DNA of 64,000 nt from an uncultured Paracoccaceae bacterium (GTDB taxonomy: Bacteria; Pseudomonadota; Alphaproteobacteria; Rhodobacterales; Rhodobacteraceae). Shown here piece by piece: positions 1 through 8,711 of this stretch. The stretch is from assembly GCA_947493255.1 (NCBI GenBank), contig CANLQK010000007.1, forward strand, positions 1 through 64,000, in the 5' to 3' direction. A program made the translations under genes and the position numbers. The notes beneath the pieces are model-generated. The model ran no database searches. It was given only the letters and a program-made list of their open reading frames with translations, and was not told the origin of the DNA. Position 1 is the first letter of the stretch. Every line of letters starts with the position of its first letter.

Positions 1-1
1 C

Positions 2-85
2 GACAGCGGTAACGCCAAAATGCCCGTCATAACAATGGACCCCGTCATCATCAAAGACAGGTTCATGAAAGCAGTGGTTTCCTGA
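2..85 (+). CDS. C-terminal tail of an unidentified protein (cut by window edge)
   Basis: An open frame enters from the left edge and ends at a TGA one base before the next ATG. Only 27 residues are visible, ending KDRFMKAVVS. The tail is too short to assign. Its same-strand, one-base spacing to the alpha-hydroxy-acid dehydrogenase suggests the two are co-transcribed and that the catabolic cluster extends to the left. It could also be chance open frame, but such close stop/start spacing is typical of real operons here. Confidence 0.45.
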   Translation, partial: DSGNAKMPVITMDPVIIKDRFMKAVVS

Positions 86-86
86 A

Positions 87-1202
87 ATGTGGTCAGCCGC
101 TGATCACTTACACTCTGCAAATGATGCACGGCGGTTGGCAAAACGTCGCCTACCTTGGATGGTCTTTGACTATATAGACGGTGCGGCAGGGAGTGAAACA
201 GGAGCAGCGCGTAACCGTGCTGCCTTGGATGCATTGAACCTAAAGCCTAGGATTTTACGAAATGTAGAAAACCGAGATTTGTCGTCCTCAATACTCGGAA
301 CAACTACAAAAATGCCCTTCGGCATTGCTCCGATGGGCATGTGTAACCTTTGCAGGCCAGGGGCAGATCTTATGTTGGCGCGTCTTGCGGCACGTCATAG
401 CGTACCTCTCGGGGTGTCGACTGTTGCATCGACTCCACTAGAAGAGATTCTCGAAGTTTCTGAAGGAAACGCTTGGTTTCAGCTTTACTTCAGTGGGGAT
501 GGGGGCGGATCTTTTAAGCTGGTCGAACGGGCGAAACTGGCAGGATACAAAACGCTTGTTTTGACAGTGGATGTCCCCGAGGTTGGCCGTCGCCCCCGAG
601 AATTACGCCATGGTTTCAAAATGCCATTCCGCATTGGACCAAGGCAGTTTCTTGATTTTGCATTACACCCAGGATGGTCTGTTCGATCATTGGTGGCGGG
701 TAAACCGCGAATGGCCAATTTCGATATGCAAGGGTTTGAATTTGACAGAACAGAAAGTCGCGCTGCAGCTGATTGGGATACCTTAAGGCAATTGCGGGAT
801 GCGTGGGACGGACACTTGGTTATCAAGGGCGTTCTGAATGTAGATGACGCAGTTGCCTTAAAGGTGGCTGGTGTGGATGCAATCCAAGTTTCTAGCCATG
901 GGTCGCGGCAGCTTGAAAGTGCGCCTGAACCAATCACCATGTTGCCTCCGATTAGGTCAGCGGTAGGGGCGGATTTCCCATTGTTCTTTGATACGGGATT
1001 GCGTTCAGGGGAAGATGTTATGAAGGCACTAACGCAAGGTGCAAATTTCACTTTCTTTGGCCGAATCCTACAGTTTGCAATCGCCGCTGGAGGCGAAGAC
1101 GGGTTGAAGCGTATGTGGGATATTTTGACAGAAGAGCTGTCATCGGCGATGGCGCAAACAGGTGTCACACAGATCGCTGATATCCAATCTGGGGATCTAT
1201 AA
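87..1202 (+). CDS. FMN-dependent alpha-hydroxy-acid dehydrogenase/oxidase (LldD/glycolate oxidase family)
   Basis: A 371-residue TIM-barrel flavoprotein that would oxidise an L-2-hydroxy acid to the 2-oxo acid. Family landmarks appear in order: the N-terminal FDYIDGAAGSE segment, the FMN-binding PFGIAPMGM loop, WFQLYFSGD, LTVDVPEVGRR, LVIKGVLNVDDA with the conserved Lys, and the catalytic-histidine loop VSSHGSRQLE (usually SNHGGRQLD), followed by FDTGLRSGEDVMKAL. The length is normal. The loop substitutions make the substrate uncertain, so it should not be called lactate dehydrogenase. It is the first complete gene of the left-edge catabolic cluster, one base after the previous reading frame and convergent with the LacI-type regulator. 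Confidence 0.85.
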   Translation: MWSAADHLHSANDARRLAKRRLPWMVFDYIDGAAGSETGAARNRAALDALNLKPRILRNVENRDLSSSILGTTTKMPFGIAPMGMCNLCRPGADLMLARLAARHSVPLGVSTVASTPLEEILEVSEGNAWFQLYFSGDGGGSFKLVERAKLAGYKTLVLTVDVPEVGRRPRELRHGFKMPFRIGPRQFLDFALHPGWSVRSLVAGKPRMANFDMQGFEFDRTESRAAADWDTLRQLRDAWDGHLVIKGVLNVDDAVALKVAGVDAIQVSSHGSRQLESAPEPITMLPPIRSAVGADFPLFFDTGLRSGEDVMKALTQGANFTFFGRILQFAIAAGGEDGLKRMWDILTEELSSAMAQTGVTQIADIQSGDL

Positions 1203-1223
1203 GAAGGCTAAAGATCTAACACC

Positions 1224-2246
1224 CTAGATATCGGGAATATTGAATGGTGTGATGACCTGAATGTTCGTTGTATCGGACTTAAAGGTGCTCTGCATTAATC
1301 TGTGGTGTTGTAAAAACGCATGAAACACGTTCAACAAGTCGGCCTTTAGGTCATGATGAAGAATGAAATCTAGTCTACCCTCTATGATCAGACCTCGGTT
1401 GGCGCGATCGAGGTCATGGGCAACGTAAACATCTGGTGCCAAGCCACATGCATCGAGCCTATCAAGGATTGTTCTGTTCCCACCACCCGCTGAATAGACC
1501 GCGCGTAGGTCTTTCAGTTGATCTATGGCGTCGTCGATAACTTGTGCAGTCGCGCGGTGGATCCCGCCCCCGCCACTGATGTCGAGCAGTCGGAGGTCGG
1601 GCCTTGATTGTTCAAGAGCTTGCGTGAAAGCAATTTCGCGTTCTTCTTCTCCCCTGAACTGGTCGTTGCTGCGGGTAACCAACACTGTACCGGTCGCTTG
1701 CCCCAACGCTGTTGCGACAAGATAGGCGGCCGTACGCCCGGCGCTTTCGTTGTCTAGGCCGACATACGCAATTCGGCCTGTTGTGCGCACGTCAGTTACC
1801 AAAGTAACGACAGGAATACCCGCTGCGGCCAAACCCTCAATTGCGGTCCTCACCGCTGGGATATCACGGGCCTTTATACACACCCCTTGGCTGCCGCGTT
1901 TGGCGATGCGGGCAATTGTTTTCACGACCTCATCTTCAGTCATGACCTCTTGTATCACAAAGCGAGGACGGCAAACCGCAATGCCTATTTCTGGAATAAC
2001 CTGTTCGGCGGCAAGTTGAACTTCGCGGCTGAAACGGGACGGGGCCTCGATTACGAAGTCGAAAAACATGCGCCGCCCACGCGCAGACAACTGCGCCTCT
2101 TGTCCTTCAAGCTCGGCGAGTGCGGCATTGACCCGTGCTCGTGTTTGCGGGCTGACATGGGCGCGATTGTTGATGACACGATCAACTGTCGCCAACCCAA
2201 GGCCAGCCTGACGTGCAATTTCTTTGATGGGGAAACGATGGGTCAT
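1224..2246 (-). CDS. LacI-family transcriptional regulator
   Basis: A 340-residue repressor-type regulator. The N-terminal helix-turn-helix IKEIARQAGLGLATVDRVINN plus the hinge-side VSPQTRARV are typical LacI features. The remainder is a sugar-binding-protein-like effector domain (for example GIPVVTLVTDV, YVGLDNESAGRTAAYL). The ORF track starts 33 codons upstream, but the HTH begins immediately after the ATG at 2246 (MTHRFPIKEIA), so that start is used. It is divergent from the PhyH-type dioxygenase gene across an 81-bp gap and probably controls it and perhaps the cluster. The effector is unknown, and the domain type suggests a sugar or polyol-like ligand. Confidence 0.88.
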   Translation of the reverse strand: MTHRFPIKEIARQAGLGLATVDRVINNRAHVSPQTRARVNAALAELEGQEAQLSARGRRMFFDFVIEAPSRFSREVQLAAEQVIPEIGIAVCRPRFVIQEVMTEDEVVKTIARIAKRGSQGVCIKARDIPAVRTAIEGLAAAGIPVVTLVTDVRTTGRIAYVGLDNESAGRTAAYLVATALGQATGTVLVTRSNDQFRGEEEREIAFTQALEQSRPDLRLLDISGGGGIHRATAQVIDDAIDQLKDLRAVYSAGGGNRTILDRLDACGLAPDVYVAHDLDRANRGLIIEGRLDFILHHDLKADLLNVFHAFLQHHRLMQSTFKSDTTNIQVITPFNIPDI

Positions 2247-2270
2247 TTGATGTGTTTTTGATGCGTTTTC

Positions 2271-2278
2271 TTGCGCAA
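2271..2278. promoter_or_regulatory. Candidate LacI-type operator core (TTGCGCAA)
   Basis: An 8-bp perfect palindrome with a central CpG lies in the short divergent gap between the LacI-family regulator and the dioxygenase gene. Palindromes centred on CG are typical of LacI-family operators, but this one does not extend cleanly beyond 8 bp. Assignment is by position and form only. Confidence 0.35.
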
Positions 2279-2327
2279 CACAAGCCCGCGCCAAAGTACG
2301 ATTGCAGAAAGCTATCGGAGAAACCCA

Positions 2328-3509
2328 ATGAACACCCGCGATCAAACATATGCTGCGTATTTTGAATCCACTGCCTGCGATGTCGCTGACTTACAGGCCC
2401 TGATTAACCAAACCCAAAGCATCGAATCTGTGCCCTTTGCCTGTGATGTGCAATGCAACGTGCCAATTTACGATATGATGAAGTTGCGCCCAATGCTGAA
2501 AACAACTGAGAAGCGGCGCGAAATCATGGCGGAATGGGCGCATGTTATGTTGTTGGGTGCGGGTATTATCGTGTTGAAACGTGCCTATGCCGAAACGAGA
2601 GTTCTGGATGAAGCGTCAGTGGTTTTTGAAAAAATAATCGCTGCTGAGAAAGCAAGTAATGGGAATGGTTCCGACCATTTTGCGGCCGAAGGGGCCAACG
2701 ATCGGATATGGAATTCTCTTCAAAAGCTCTGTGCCGAAAACCCTGATGTGTTCTTGCGGTACTTTGCCAACACAACAATCGCGGCAGCGAGTGAGGCATG
2801 GTTGGGCCCAAACTATCAAATGACTGCGCAAGTCAATTTGGTGCACCCAAGTGGTGCAGCTCAACAGGTCCATCGAGACTACCACCTTGGGTTTCAAACC
2901 GAAGAAGACGTCGCGAAATATCCAGCACATGTTCACGATCTCTCTCCAGTCCTGACCTTGCAAGGCGCCATTGCGCATTGTGACATGCCAGTTGAAAGCG
3001 GCCCGACTAAGTTGCTGCCGTTTTCGCAGTTGTATCGACCAGGGTACGCTGCATGGCGGCGCGAAGACTTTAAGGAATTGTTTGAGGATCGTTACGTGCA
3101 GTTGCCTCTCGATAAAGGCGATGCATTATTTTTCAATCCAGCAGTTCTGCATGCGGCCGGTGCTAATACCACCAGTAACACCCATAGGATGGCCAACCTG
3201 CTACAAGTCGGGTCGGCAATGGGGAGAGTACTAGAAGCCATTGATCGAAAGACGATGTGTTCGCAGATCTATCCGTATGCCTTGAAGGCATATCAATCTG
3301 GGGCGATCGACTCCGGTGCTTTGACTGCTGCCATCGGTGCCGCCGCAGAAGGTTATCCATTCCCTACCTCTCTTGATCGCGATCCACCTGTCGGCGGACT
3401 GGCCCCCGAAAGTCAGAAAGCCTACTTTTTGCGCGCACTAAAAGAGGGGCAAACTGCAGAGGAATTTAATCGCTATCTCGACATTATGACGGCGAAGCAA
3501 AGGGCCTAA
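2328..3509 (+). CDS. Phytanoyl-CoA dioxygenase (PhyH) family Fe(II)/2-oxoglutarate oxygenase
   Basis: A 393-residue member of the PhyH superfamily, non-haem iron oxygenases that hydroxylate a substrate with O2 and 2-oxoglutarate. The metal-binding His-x-Asp is visible in QVHRDYHLGF. The distal His and the 2-oxoglutarate-binding Arg are probably in FFNPAVLHAAGANTTSNTHR. A double-stranded beta-helix is plausible between them. The start is the ATG at 2328 because GGAG lies 7-8 bases upstream; the ORF track begins at a TTG further up. It is divergent from the LacI regulator. Members act on acyl-CoAs, phosphonates, ectoine and others, so the substrate is open. Confidence 0.8.
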   Translation: MNTRDQTYAAYFESTACDVADLQALINQTQSIESVPFACDVQCNVPIYDMMKLRPMLKTTEKRREIMAEWAHVMLLGAGIIVLKRAYAETRVLDEASVVFEKIIAAEKASNGNGSDHFAAEGANDRIWNSLQKLCAENPDVFLRYFANTTIAAASEAWLGPNYQMTAQVNLVHPSGAAQQVHRDYHLGFQTEEDVAKYPAHVHDLSPVLTLQGAIAHCDMPVESGPTKLLPFSQLYRPGYAAWRREDFKELFEDRYVQLPLDKGDALFFNPAVLHAAGANTTSNTHRMANLLQVGSAMGRVLEAIDRKTMCSQIYPYALKAYQSGAIDSGALTAAIGAAAEGYPFPTSLDRDPPVGGLAPESQKAYFLRALKEGQTAEEFNRYLDIMTAKQRA

Positions 3510-3531
3510 GGGCAAACAGAAAATGTTCGGT

Positions 3532-5178
3532 TTAGTCTTTTCCGATTGGTGCTAGGGACGCAAAAGGGATCCCTGTCTCATCAAAGAACTCCACCTCATC
3601 CCAAAAGCCGATCAGAATACCCGTTGATGCGGCATCCTTCTGGCTTTCTAAAACCTTTGGGGTGGCAGTCACGCGGGTGTGGTGACGGGTGGCCCATCTT
3701 AAAAGCGCTGCCTCCATCCGCGTCCGAACATCAATGTGTACGGTCGCTCTTGAAGTGCCGAGATCGACCAGTTCGTCTGGGTCGTTCTTAAGGTCAAACA
3801 TGATAGGTTCGAACCCTTCACACCGAATGTATTTCCAGCGACCATCAAAAATCATTTTTGTATGGGCGTTTTCCTGCGGCTGGCCCAACGTTTCGGCCAT
3901 GTCGGACCAGTGATAGTCGTGTTCGCTGATGGCGTAGTTCCGACTAAACCCGTCTGTGCCATGCAAGATAGGTGTCAGGTCGCGACCCTCGATGACATGG
4001 GGTTTGGCGTCACAACCAAGGGCGGCCATGAAGGTCGGAGTAAGGTCAATCATTTCGACCAAGGCATCTGTCGTTTCGCCACGGGTGCTGTTCGCTTCGG
4101 GGCGTGGGTCCGCGATGATCATTGGAACTTTAACAGCCATTTCGTGGTAAAAGTCTTTATCTCCCATCCAGTGGTCACCCATGTAGTCACCATGATCAGA
4201 CGTAAAGGCGATGATTGTATTGTCGCTGTGGCCTTCTTCGTCCATCCAAGCGAACAAGCGGCCTAGATTGTCATCTAACTGTTTAATCAGCCCCATATAT
4301 GCTGGAATCACATGCTCGCGGACATGATCCCGGGCAAAACTTTTGCAGACGCGCGCGTTTAGGTAGGCTTGCATCAGGGGATGTACGGTGTCGCGCTCGG
4401 CAGCCGCACGTATCGGTGGGACGATGTGACTTTCATCGTACATGTCATGATAAGGTGCGGGCACGATGTATGGCCAATGTGGTTTGATATATGACAGGTG
4501 GCAAACCCAAGGTTGACTATCCTTGGCGGCGTCGGTCATGAAGTCCATCGCGCGGTCGGTCATGTAGGCCGTTTCGGAATGTTGCTCCGGAACATTGGCC
4601 GCGAGCCGTGAATTTTTCAGAAGCCACGCTGACAGTAATTCGCCATCTGCGTCGACTCCAGAGTTTGCGAATTCACCCCATGGATTGTCTGCCATAAACC
4701 CGTGTGCGACCAGATAATCATCATACGCCGACCATCGTTGCCGCGGGCTGTTGGGGTGCAACCCATCGTCACGTTCAGCCGGTTCAAATCCGCATTCTGA
4801 TACGCGCACGCCAATTTCACTTTCTGGGTCGATTCCAAGCCATGCCATACCCTCGACGTCTGCTGTCATATGGGTTTTCCCGACAAGCACAGCTCGCGCA
4901 CCAGCTTCCCGCAGATGGTCACCCAATGTAGGTTCGCCAACGCGCAGTGGCGTCCCGTTCCATGTTGCGCCATGACTACGGACATAGCGCCCAGTGTAGG
5001 CTGACATGCGAGATGGCCCGCATACAGGGGATTGCACGTAAGCATTGGTAAAGCGAACACCTCGCGCCGCCAAAGCATCGATATGGGGCGTGTGTAAATG
5101 CGGGTGGCCGTAACAACTCAGGTAATCAAACCGAAGCTGGTCTGCCATGATCCAAAGCACATTTGGGCGTTCTGTCAT
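3532..5178 (-). CDS. Cys-type sulfatase / phosphonate-monoesterase superfamily hydrolase
   Basis: A 548-residue alkaline-phosphatase-superfamily hydrolase that cleaves sulfate (or phosphonate/phosphate) esters. The N-terminal metal site NVLWIMADQLRFD is followed by the formylglycine signature CGPSR at about residue 53, whose Cys must be oxidised to formylglycine for activity. Further metal or active-site motifs are GKTHM and FTSDHGDYMGDH. No signal peptide is seen after choosing the MTERPN start at 5178, so it looks cytoplasmic, as for choline-sulfatase and phosphonate monoester hydrolases. The 30-residue upstream extension in the ORF track has no family similarity. It follows the dioxygenase gene convergently and probably removes a sulfate ester from the cluster substrate. 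Confidence 0.82.
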   Translation of the reverse strand: MTERPNVLWIMADQLRFDYLSCYGHPHLHTPHIDALAARGVRFTNAYVQSPVCGPSRMSAYTGRYVRSHGATWNGTPLRVGEPTLGDHLREAGARAVLVGKTHMTADVEGMAWLGIDPESEIGVRVSECGFEPAERDDGLHPNSPRQRWSAYDDYLVAHGFMADNPWGEFANSGVDADGELLSAWLLKNSRLAANVPEQHSETAYMTDRAMDFMTDAAKDSQPWVCHLSYIKPHWPYIVPAPYHDMYDESHIVPPIRAAAERDTVHPLMQAYLNARVCKSFARDHVREHVIPAYMGLIKQLDDNLGRLFAWMDEEGHSDNTIIAFTSDHGDYMGDHWMGDKDFYHEMAVKVPMIIADPRPEANSTRGETTDALVEMIDLTPTFMAALGCDAKPHVIEGRDLTPILHGTDGFSRNYAISEHDYHWSDMAETLGQPQENAHTKMIFDGRWKYIRCEGFEPIMFDLKNDPDELVDLGTSRATVHIDVRTRMEAALLRWATRHHTRVTATPKVLESQKDAASTGILIGFWDEVEFFDETGIPFASLAPIGKD

Positions 5179-5313
5179 TTTGATACTTCTTATCCGAAAA
5201 TTCGAGACCATTGATGACACACAGCACCAACACACAAAATTGGTAACGGACCATAGACCTGCTGCCAACGCTTCACAGAACTAATGACGAATGAATTTGA
5301 ATAGAAACTCGAT

Positions 5314-6831
5314 TTATGAACCCACCAGCTCATTAGGTAGGTTTTGATAACAGACTGGGCGTAGGAACCGGCGAATTGCCAAAGTCCCTACCGATGTGGC
5401 TCCGAAGTTTGTCGATGCGGGGTAGGGCCCGCCGTGGACCATTGCATCGCTGACTTCTACGCCAGTGGGGAACCCGTTCGCCAATATTCGGCCAGCTTTA
5501 CGTTCAAGGATTGGCATCAAGGTGCGTGCAGCATCAATATCTGCATCGTCCATGTGAATGGTACAGGTTAACTGACCTTCTAATGAACGGGCAATGTCAG
5601 TCATCTCAGAAAAGTCCTTCACGTGGACAATTAGCCCAAGTGGGCCGAAAACTTCTTCTCCAAGTGTTTCGTTACCTAGCCAGTCGTTTCCTGTTGTTTC
5701 GTACAAGTATGGCATGGCTGTACGCGATCCACATGTGGACGTGACCAGTTCTGTCACACCCTTTGTTTCTGCGACGCGATCACGGCCAGCGCGGTAGGCT
5801 GCGGCAATCCCATCGGTCAACATGGTCTGACCCGGTGCATCCTCTAGTGCAGCGATTGCTGCTTGGGCGAAGGTGTTTGCGGCGGCACCGTCTTGGACGA
5901 TTGCAATTCCAGGGTTTGTGCAGAATTGGCCTGCACCCATCATCAACGAAGCGGCCCACCCTGAGCCAATGTCACCACCGCGTGTTTCGGTAGCTGACGG
6001 CAAAAGGAACATTGGGTTTACGGATCCAAGTTCGCCAAAGAACGGGATTGGCGTCGGGCGCTGGGCACACAGATCGAACAAGGCACGACCGCCGGCCAGA
6101 GACCCTGTGAATCCAACAGCATTGATCAACGGGTGCTGTACCAATGCGGTTCCAACATCGCGTTTGCCGCCTTGAATAAGGGAAAAGACGCCAGCGTGGA
6201 GTCCGCAATTTTCAATCGCAGCATGAATGGCCTCAGCAATGATTTCACCAGTTCCAGGGTGCGCACTATGCCCCTTGACGACCACAGGACATCCCGCCGC
6301 CAATGCTGATGCAGTATCACCACCCGCTGTAGAGAACGCCAAGGGAAAGTTCGATGCGCCAAAAACAGCAACTGGCCCGATAGGGCGCTGCACCAATTTT
6401 AGGTCGGGTCGGGGCATTGGCATGCGATCCGGCTGGGCTACGTCGTGTCGTCGATCTAGGTAGTCACCTTGCAAGATGTGACTTGCAAACAAGCGCAACT
6501 GGCCTGTCGTGCGGCCGCGCTCTCCGTCCAAGCGGGCCGCTGGTAGGCCTGTTTCTTGCGTTCCGATTTCAGTGATTTGTTTGCCACGTGCTTCAATCTG
6601 ATCAGCGATAGCGTTTAAAAAAGCAGCGCGAACCTCGCGGGAGGAAGAACCATAGGACCAAAACGCGTCCTCTGCGGCAACACAGGCATCGTCGATCATT
6701 TGGGGGGTGCCGACCGAAAAGGAATGGGCCACACCATGTGCAGGGTCGGAGTCAAAGGTTGCAGATCCGGCTACCCATTCTCCTGCGATCAGGTGTTTTC
6801 CGTGTGGCGTAAAGGTCATTTTCAGGCTCAT
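5314..6831 (-). CDS. NAD(P)+ aldehyde dehydrogenase, 2,5-dioxovalerate dehydrogenase type
   Basis: A 505-residue aldehyde dehydrogenase most like alpha-ketoglutaric semialdehyde dehydrogenases, which make 2-oxoglutarate at the end of oxidative pentose, sugar-acid or hydroxyproline pathways. Visible features are the N-terminal GKHLIAGEWVAGS, the cofactor region PVAVFGASNFPLAFS, the catalytic Glu in FFGELGSVNP and the catalytic Cys in GAGQFCTNPG. The GERGRTTGQLRLF segment is characteristic of this subgroup. Start is at 6831 or four codons later; both have weak ribosome sites. It lies between the sulfatase and the RraA-like gene on the same strand. Sub-family assignment rests on recognised motifs, not on a tree. 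Confidence 0.8.
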   Translation of the reverse strand: MSLKMTFTPHGKHLIAGEWVAGSATFDSDPAHGVAHSFSVGTPQMIDDACVAAEDAFWSYGSSSREVRAAFLNAIADQIEARGKQITEIGTQETGLPAARLDGERGRTTGQLRLFASHILQGDYLDRRHDVAQPDRMPMPRPDLKLVQRPIGPVAVFGASNFPLAFSTAGGDTASALAAGCPVVVKGHSAHPGTGEIIAEAIHAAIENCGLHAGVFSLIQGGKRDVGTALVQHPLINAVGFTGSLAGGRALFDLCAQRPTPIPFFGELGSVNPMFLLPSATETRGGDIGSGWAASLMMGAGQFCTNPGIAIVQDGAAANTFAQAAIAALEDAPGQTMLTDGIAAAYRAGRDRVAETKGVTELVTSTCGSRTAMPYLYETTGNDWLGNETLGEEVFGPLGLIVHVKDFSEMTDIARSLEGQLTCTIHMDDADIDAARTLMPILERKAGRILANGFPTGVEVSDAMVHGGPYPASTNFGATSVGTLAIRRFLRPVCYQNLPNELVGS

Positions 6832-6873
6832 TTCTTTTTGGCATCATGGTCGAAAGGTGGCTGTAACGACGAC

Positions 6874-7599
6874 CTAGCGGTCATTTTCTGTACGCCATTT
6901 TTCGAAATCTTCTAGGTTTTCTTTTTTGGTGGCGGGATACAGTCCGATGATCGTCGCACCGGATTTAACTCTGCTCATGACAAAATCCTCATATGCCGTC
7001 ATTTCGACGGCTTCGGCGGCTATTTCATCTGCCAAATGGGCGGGAATAACGATGACACTGTCATCATCACCGACAATGATATCGCCTGGGAATACGGCTG
7101 CGTCGCCACAGCCAATAGGAACATTGATATCGATTGCCTCGTTCAGGGTCAGGTTCGTAGGGCTAGACGGGCGATTGTGGTAGGCTGGCATATCCAGTTC
7201 GCCAATGTTCATTGCGTCTCGAAACCCGCCATCCGTAACAACACCCGCCGCTCCGCGTTTCATCAAGCGCGTGACCAAGATGTCACCTGCCGATGCTGCG
7301 CGGGCATCTTTTCGGCTGTCCATCACTAACACCGCGCCCTCTGGGCAAGTTTCTACGGCATGACGTTGTGGATGTTTGGGGTTTCGGAATTCGACCAATT
7401 GGTTGCGGTCTTCTCGGGCTGGCATGTAGCGCAACGTATACGCGGGCCCGACCATGTTGCGCCCTTTTGCTTTCACGGGGCGTACATCTTGAATGACCTG
7501 ACTGCGAAGGCCGCGCTTGTACAGGGCGGTCGCCAATGTCGCCACAGACACGTCTTTTAGGAATTCGATTGAAGCAGACGAGACGGGTGTTTCAGACAT
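6874..7599 (-). CDS. RraA/HMG-aldolase family protein
   Basis: A 241-residue protein of the RraA-like fold, which includes 4-hydroxy-4-methyl-2-oxoglutarate (or 4-carboxy-4-hydroxy-2-oxoadipate) aldolases and the RNase E inhibitor RraA. Conserved segments include GRNMVGPAYTLRY, VLVMDSRKDARAASAGDILVTRL, RGAAGVVTDGGFRD and the C-terminal FPGDIIVGDDDSVIVIP. In a catabolic context the aldolase or oxaloacetate-decarboxylase role is likelier than RNase regulation. The start is the ATG at 7599, preceded by AAAGGAATTTC; the ORF track start 22 codons upstream is not needed. It is probably transcribed ahead of the aldehyde dehydrogenase and is divergent from a LysR regulator. Confidence 0.82.
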   Translation of the reverse strand: MSETPVSSASIEFLKDVSVATLATALYKRGLRSQVIQDVRPVKAKGRNMVGPAYTLRYMPAREDRNQLVEFRNPKHPQRHAVETCPEGAVLVMDSRKDARAASAGDILVTRLMKRGAAGVVTDGGFRDAMNIGELDMPAYHNRPSSPTNLTLNEAIDINVPIGCGDAAVFPGDIIVGDDDSVIVIPAHLADEIAAEAVEMTAYEDFVMSRVKSGATIIGLYPATKKENLEDFEKWRTENDR

Positions 7600-7651
7600 T
7601 GAAATTCCTTTCAGGCAATAATGCCCAAATATCATCAGGTTCACCTGCAAT

Positions 7652-7666
7652 ATTGTAAATTTCAAT
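7652..7666. promoter_or_regulatory. Candidate LysR-box (ATTG-N7-CAAT, T-N11-A)
   Basis: In the 112-bp gap between the divergent rraA-like and LysR genes lies ATTGTAAATTTCAAT, an imperfect 15-bp dyad that fits the T-N11-A form of LysR-family recognition sites. Its location about 50 bp upstream of both starts suits autoregulation and activation of the RraA/dehydrogenase operon. Binding is inferred only from position and shape. Confidence 0.45.
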
Positions 7667-7711
7667 TATGGATTGTTGTGATATAGTAATTGTATCAAAT
7701 GCGAGGCGCTG

Positions 7712-8638
7712 ATGGCAAAAGGGCAATTCGAGTATTTCCAAATGCGCTGCTTTGTAGCGGTCGCCGAAGAGCTAAATTTCAGGCGCGCGGCTGACCGTAT
7801 GAACATGACCCAGCCTCCGCTTTCTCGTCAGATCAAACTGTTGGAAGAACGGCTAGGCCTTACCCTGTTCGAACGTAGTAACCGCCATGTCCGGCTCACT
7901 CCCGCCGGCGAAAATTTTTACGGCAGTGCTGTCGATATCATCCAGCGGTCTGAACACGCGGTTCTGAATGCTCGACAGGCTGAACGCGGTGAAACCGGTG
8001 CGATTGCACTGGGGTTTGTCCCTTCTGCGGCCTTCAAATTCGTTCCATTGATCGCAGTACGCATGGCCGAGGAAATGCCAAAGGTCGTACTCACTCCCAT
8101 CGAAATGATGGGGTATGAAGTGATCGAGGCACAAAGGTCTGGTCGGATCGATCTCGGGTTGACCCGTATGGAAACCCCTCGCGCCGAGATTGACCGCGCT
8201 CGGGTTGTCAGCGAGCCCTTTGTTGCGGCACTGCCGCATACCCATGCGCTGGCCGGGAAGCCGACCCTGTCGATTGCTGACTTTGACGGCGTGCCTTACA
8301 TTTCATTTACCAAAGACCGCGGCGGCTATTTGAAAGAGACGTTAGACGCGCTTTTTTATGCGGCTGAGATACTTCCTGAAACGCGCTTGGAAGCAAGCCA
8401 GACCCATGCAGTGATCAGCCTCGTTGGTCATGGCTTGGGCGTTGCATTGGTTCCACGGTCTGCGCAGGTGTTACAGATGCCTGGGGTTGTTTATCGAGAA
8501 ATTAACCTGCCATCTCAGTTTCGCTCCGACATGTATTTGGTATCACGATCTGGTCGAAGCACCGTTGTACGTGACCGTGTTAGGTCGCTTATCACAGACG
8601 TTCTGGCTCCTTATCGGGACATGGCCGACAAGATGTAA
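7712..8638 (+). CDS. LysR-family transcriptional regulator
   Basis: A 308-residue LysR regulator. The winged HTH at the N terminus is clear (VAVAEELNFRRAADRMNMTQ, then PPLSRQIKLLEERLGLTLFER). A type-2 periplasmic-binding-like effector domain follows. GAGG six bases before the ATG supports the start. It is divergent from the rraA-like gene with a T-N11-A box between them, so it probably regulates the RraA/aldehyde dehydrogenase/sulfatase genes. The effector-domain start (GAIALGFVPSAAFKFVPLI) resembles BenM/CatR-type regulators of aromatic or acid catabolism, a weak hint only. Confidence 0.9.
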   Translation: MAKGQFEYFQMRCFVAVAEELNFRRAADRMNMTQPPLSRQIKLLEERLGLTLFERSNRHVRLTPAGENFYGSAVDIIQRSEHAVLNARQAERGETGAIALGFVPSAAFKFVPLIAVRMAEEMPKVVLTPIEMMGYEVIEAQRSGRIDLGLTRMETPRAEIDRARVVSEPFVAALPHTHALAGKPTLSIADFDGVPYISFTKDRGGYLKETLDALFYAAEILPETRLEASQTHAVISLVGHGLGVALVPRSAQVLQMPGVVYREINLPSQFRSDMYLVSRSGRSTVVRDRVRSLITDVLAPYRDMADKM

Positions 8639-8711
8639 AGTGAACTAACTTGTTTAGATGCCTTTCCCTCACCCGATAGTCAGATTATGGTGCGTTCAAA
8701 GGAATATAAAC

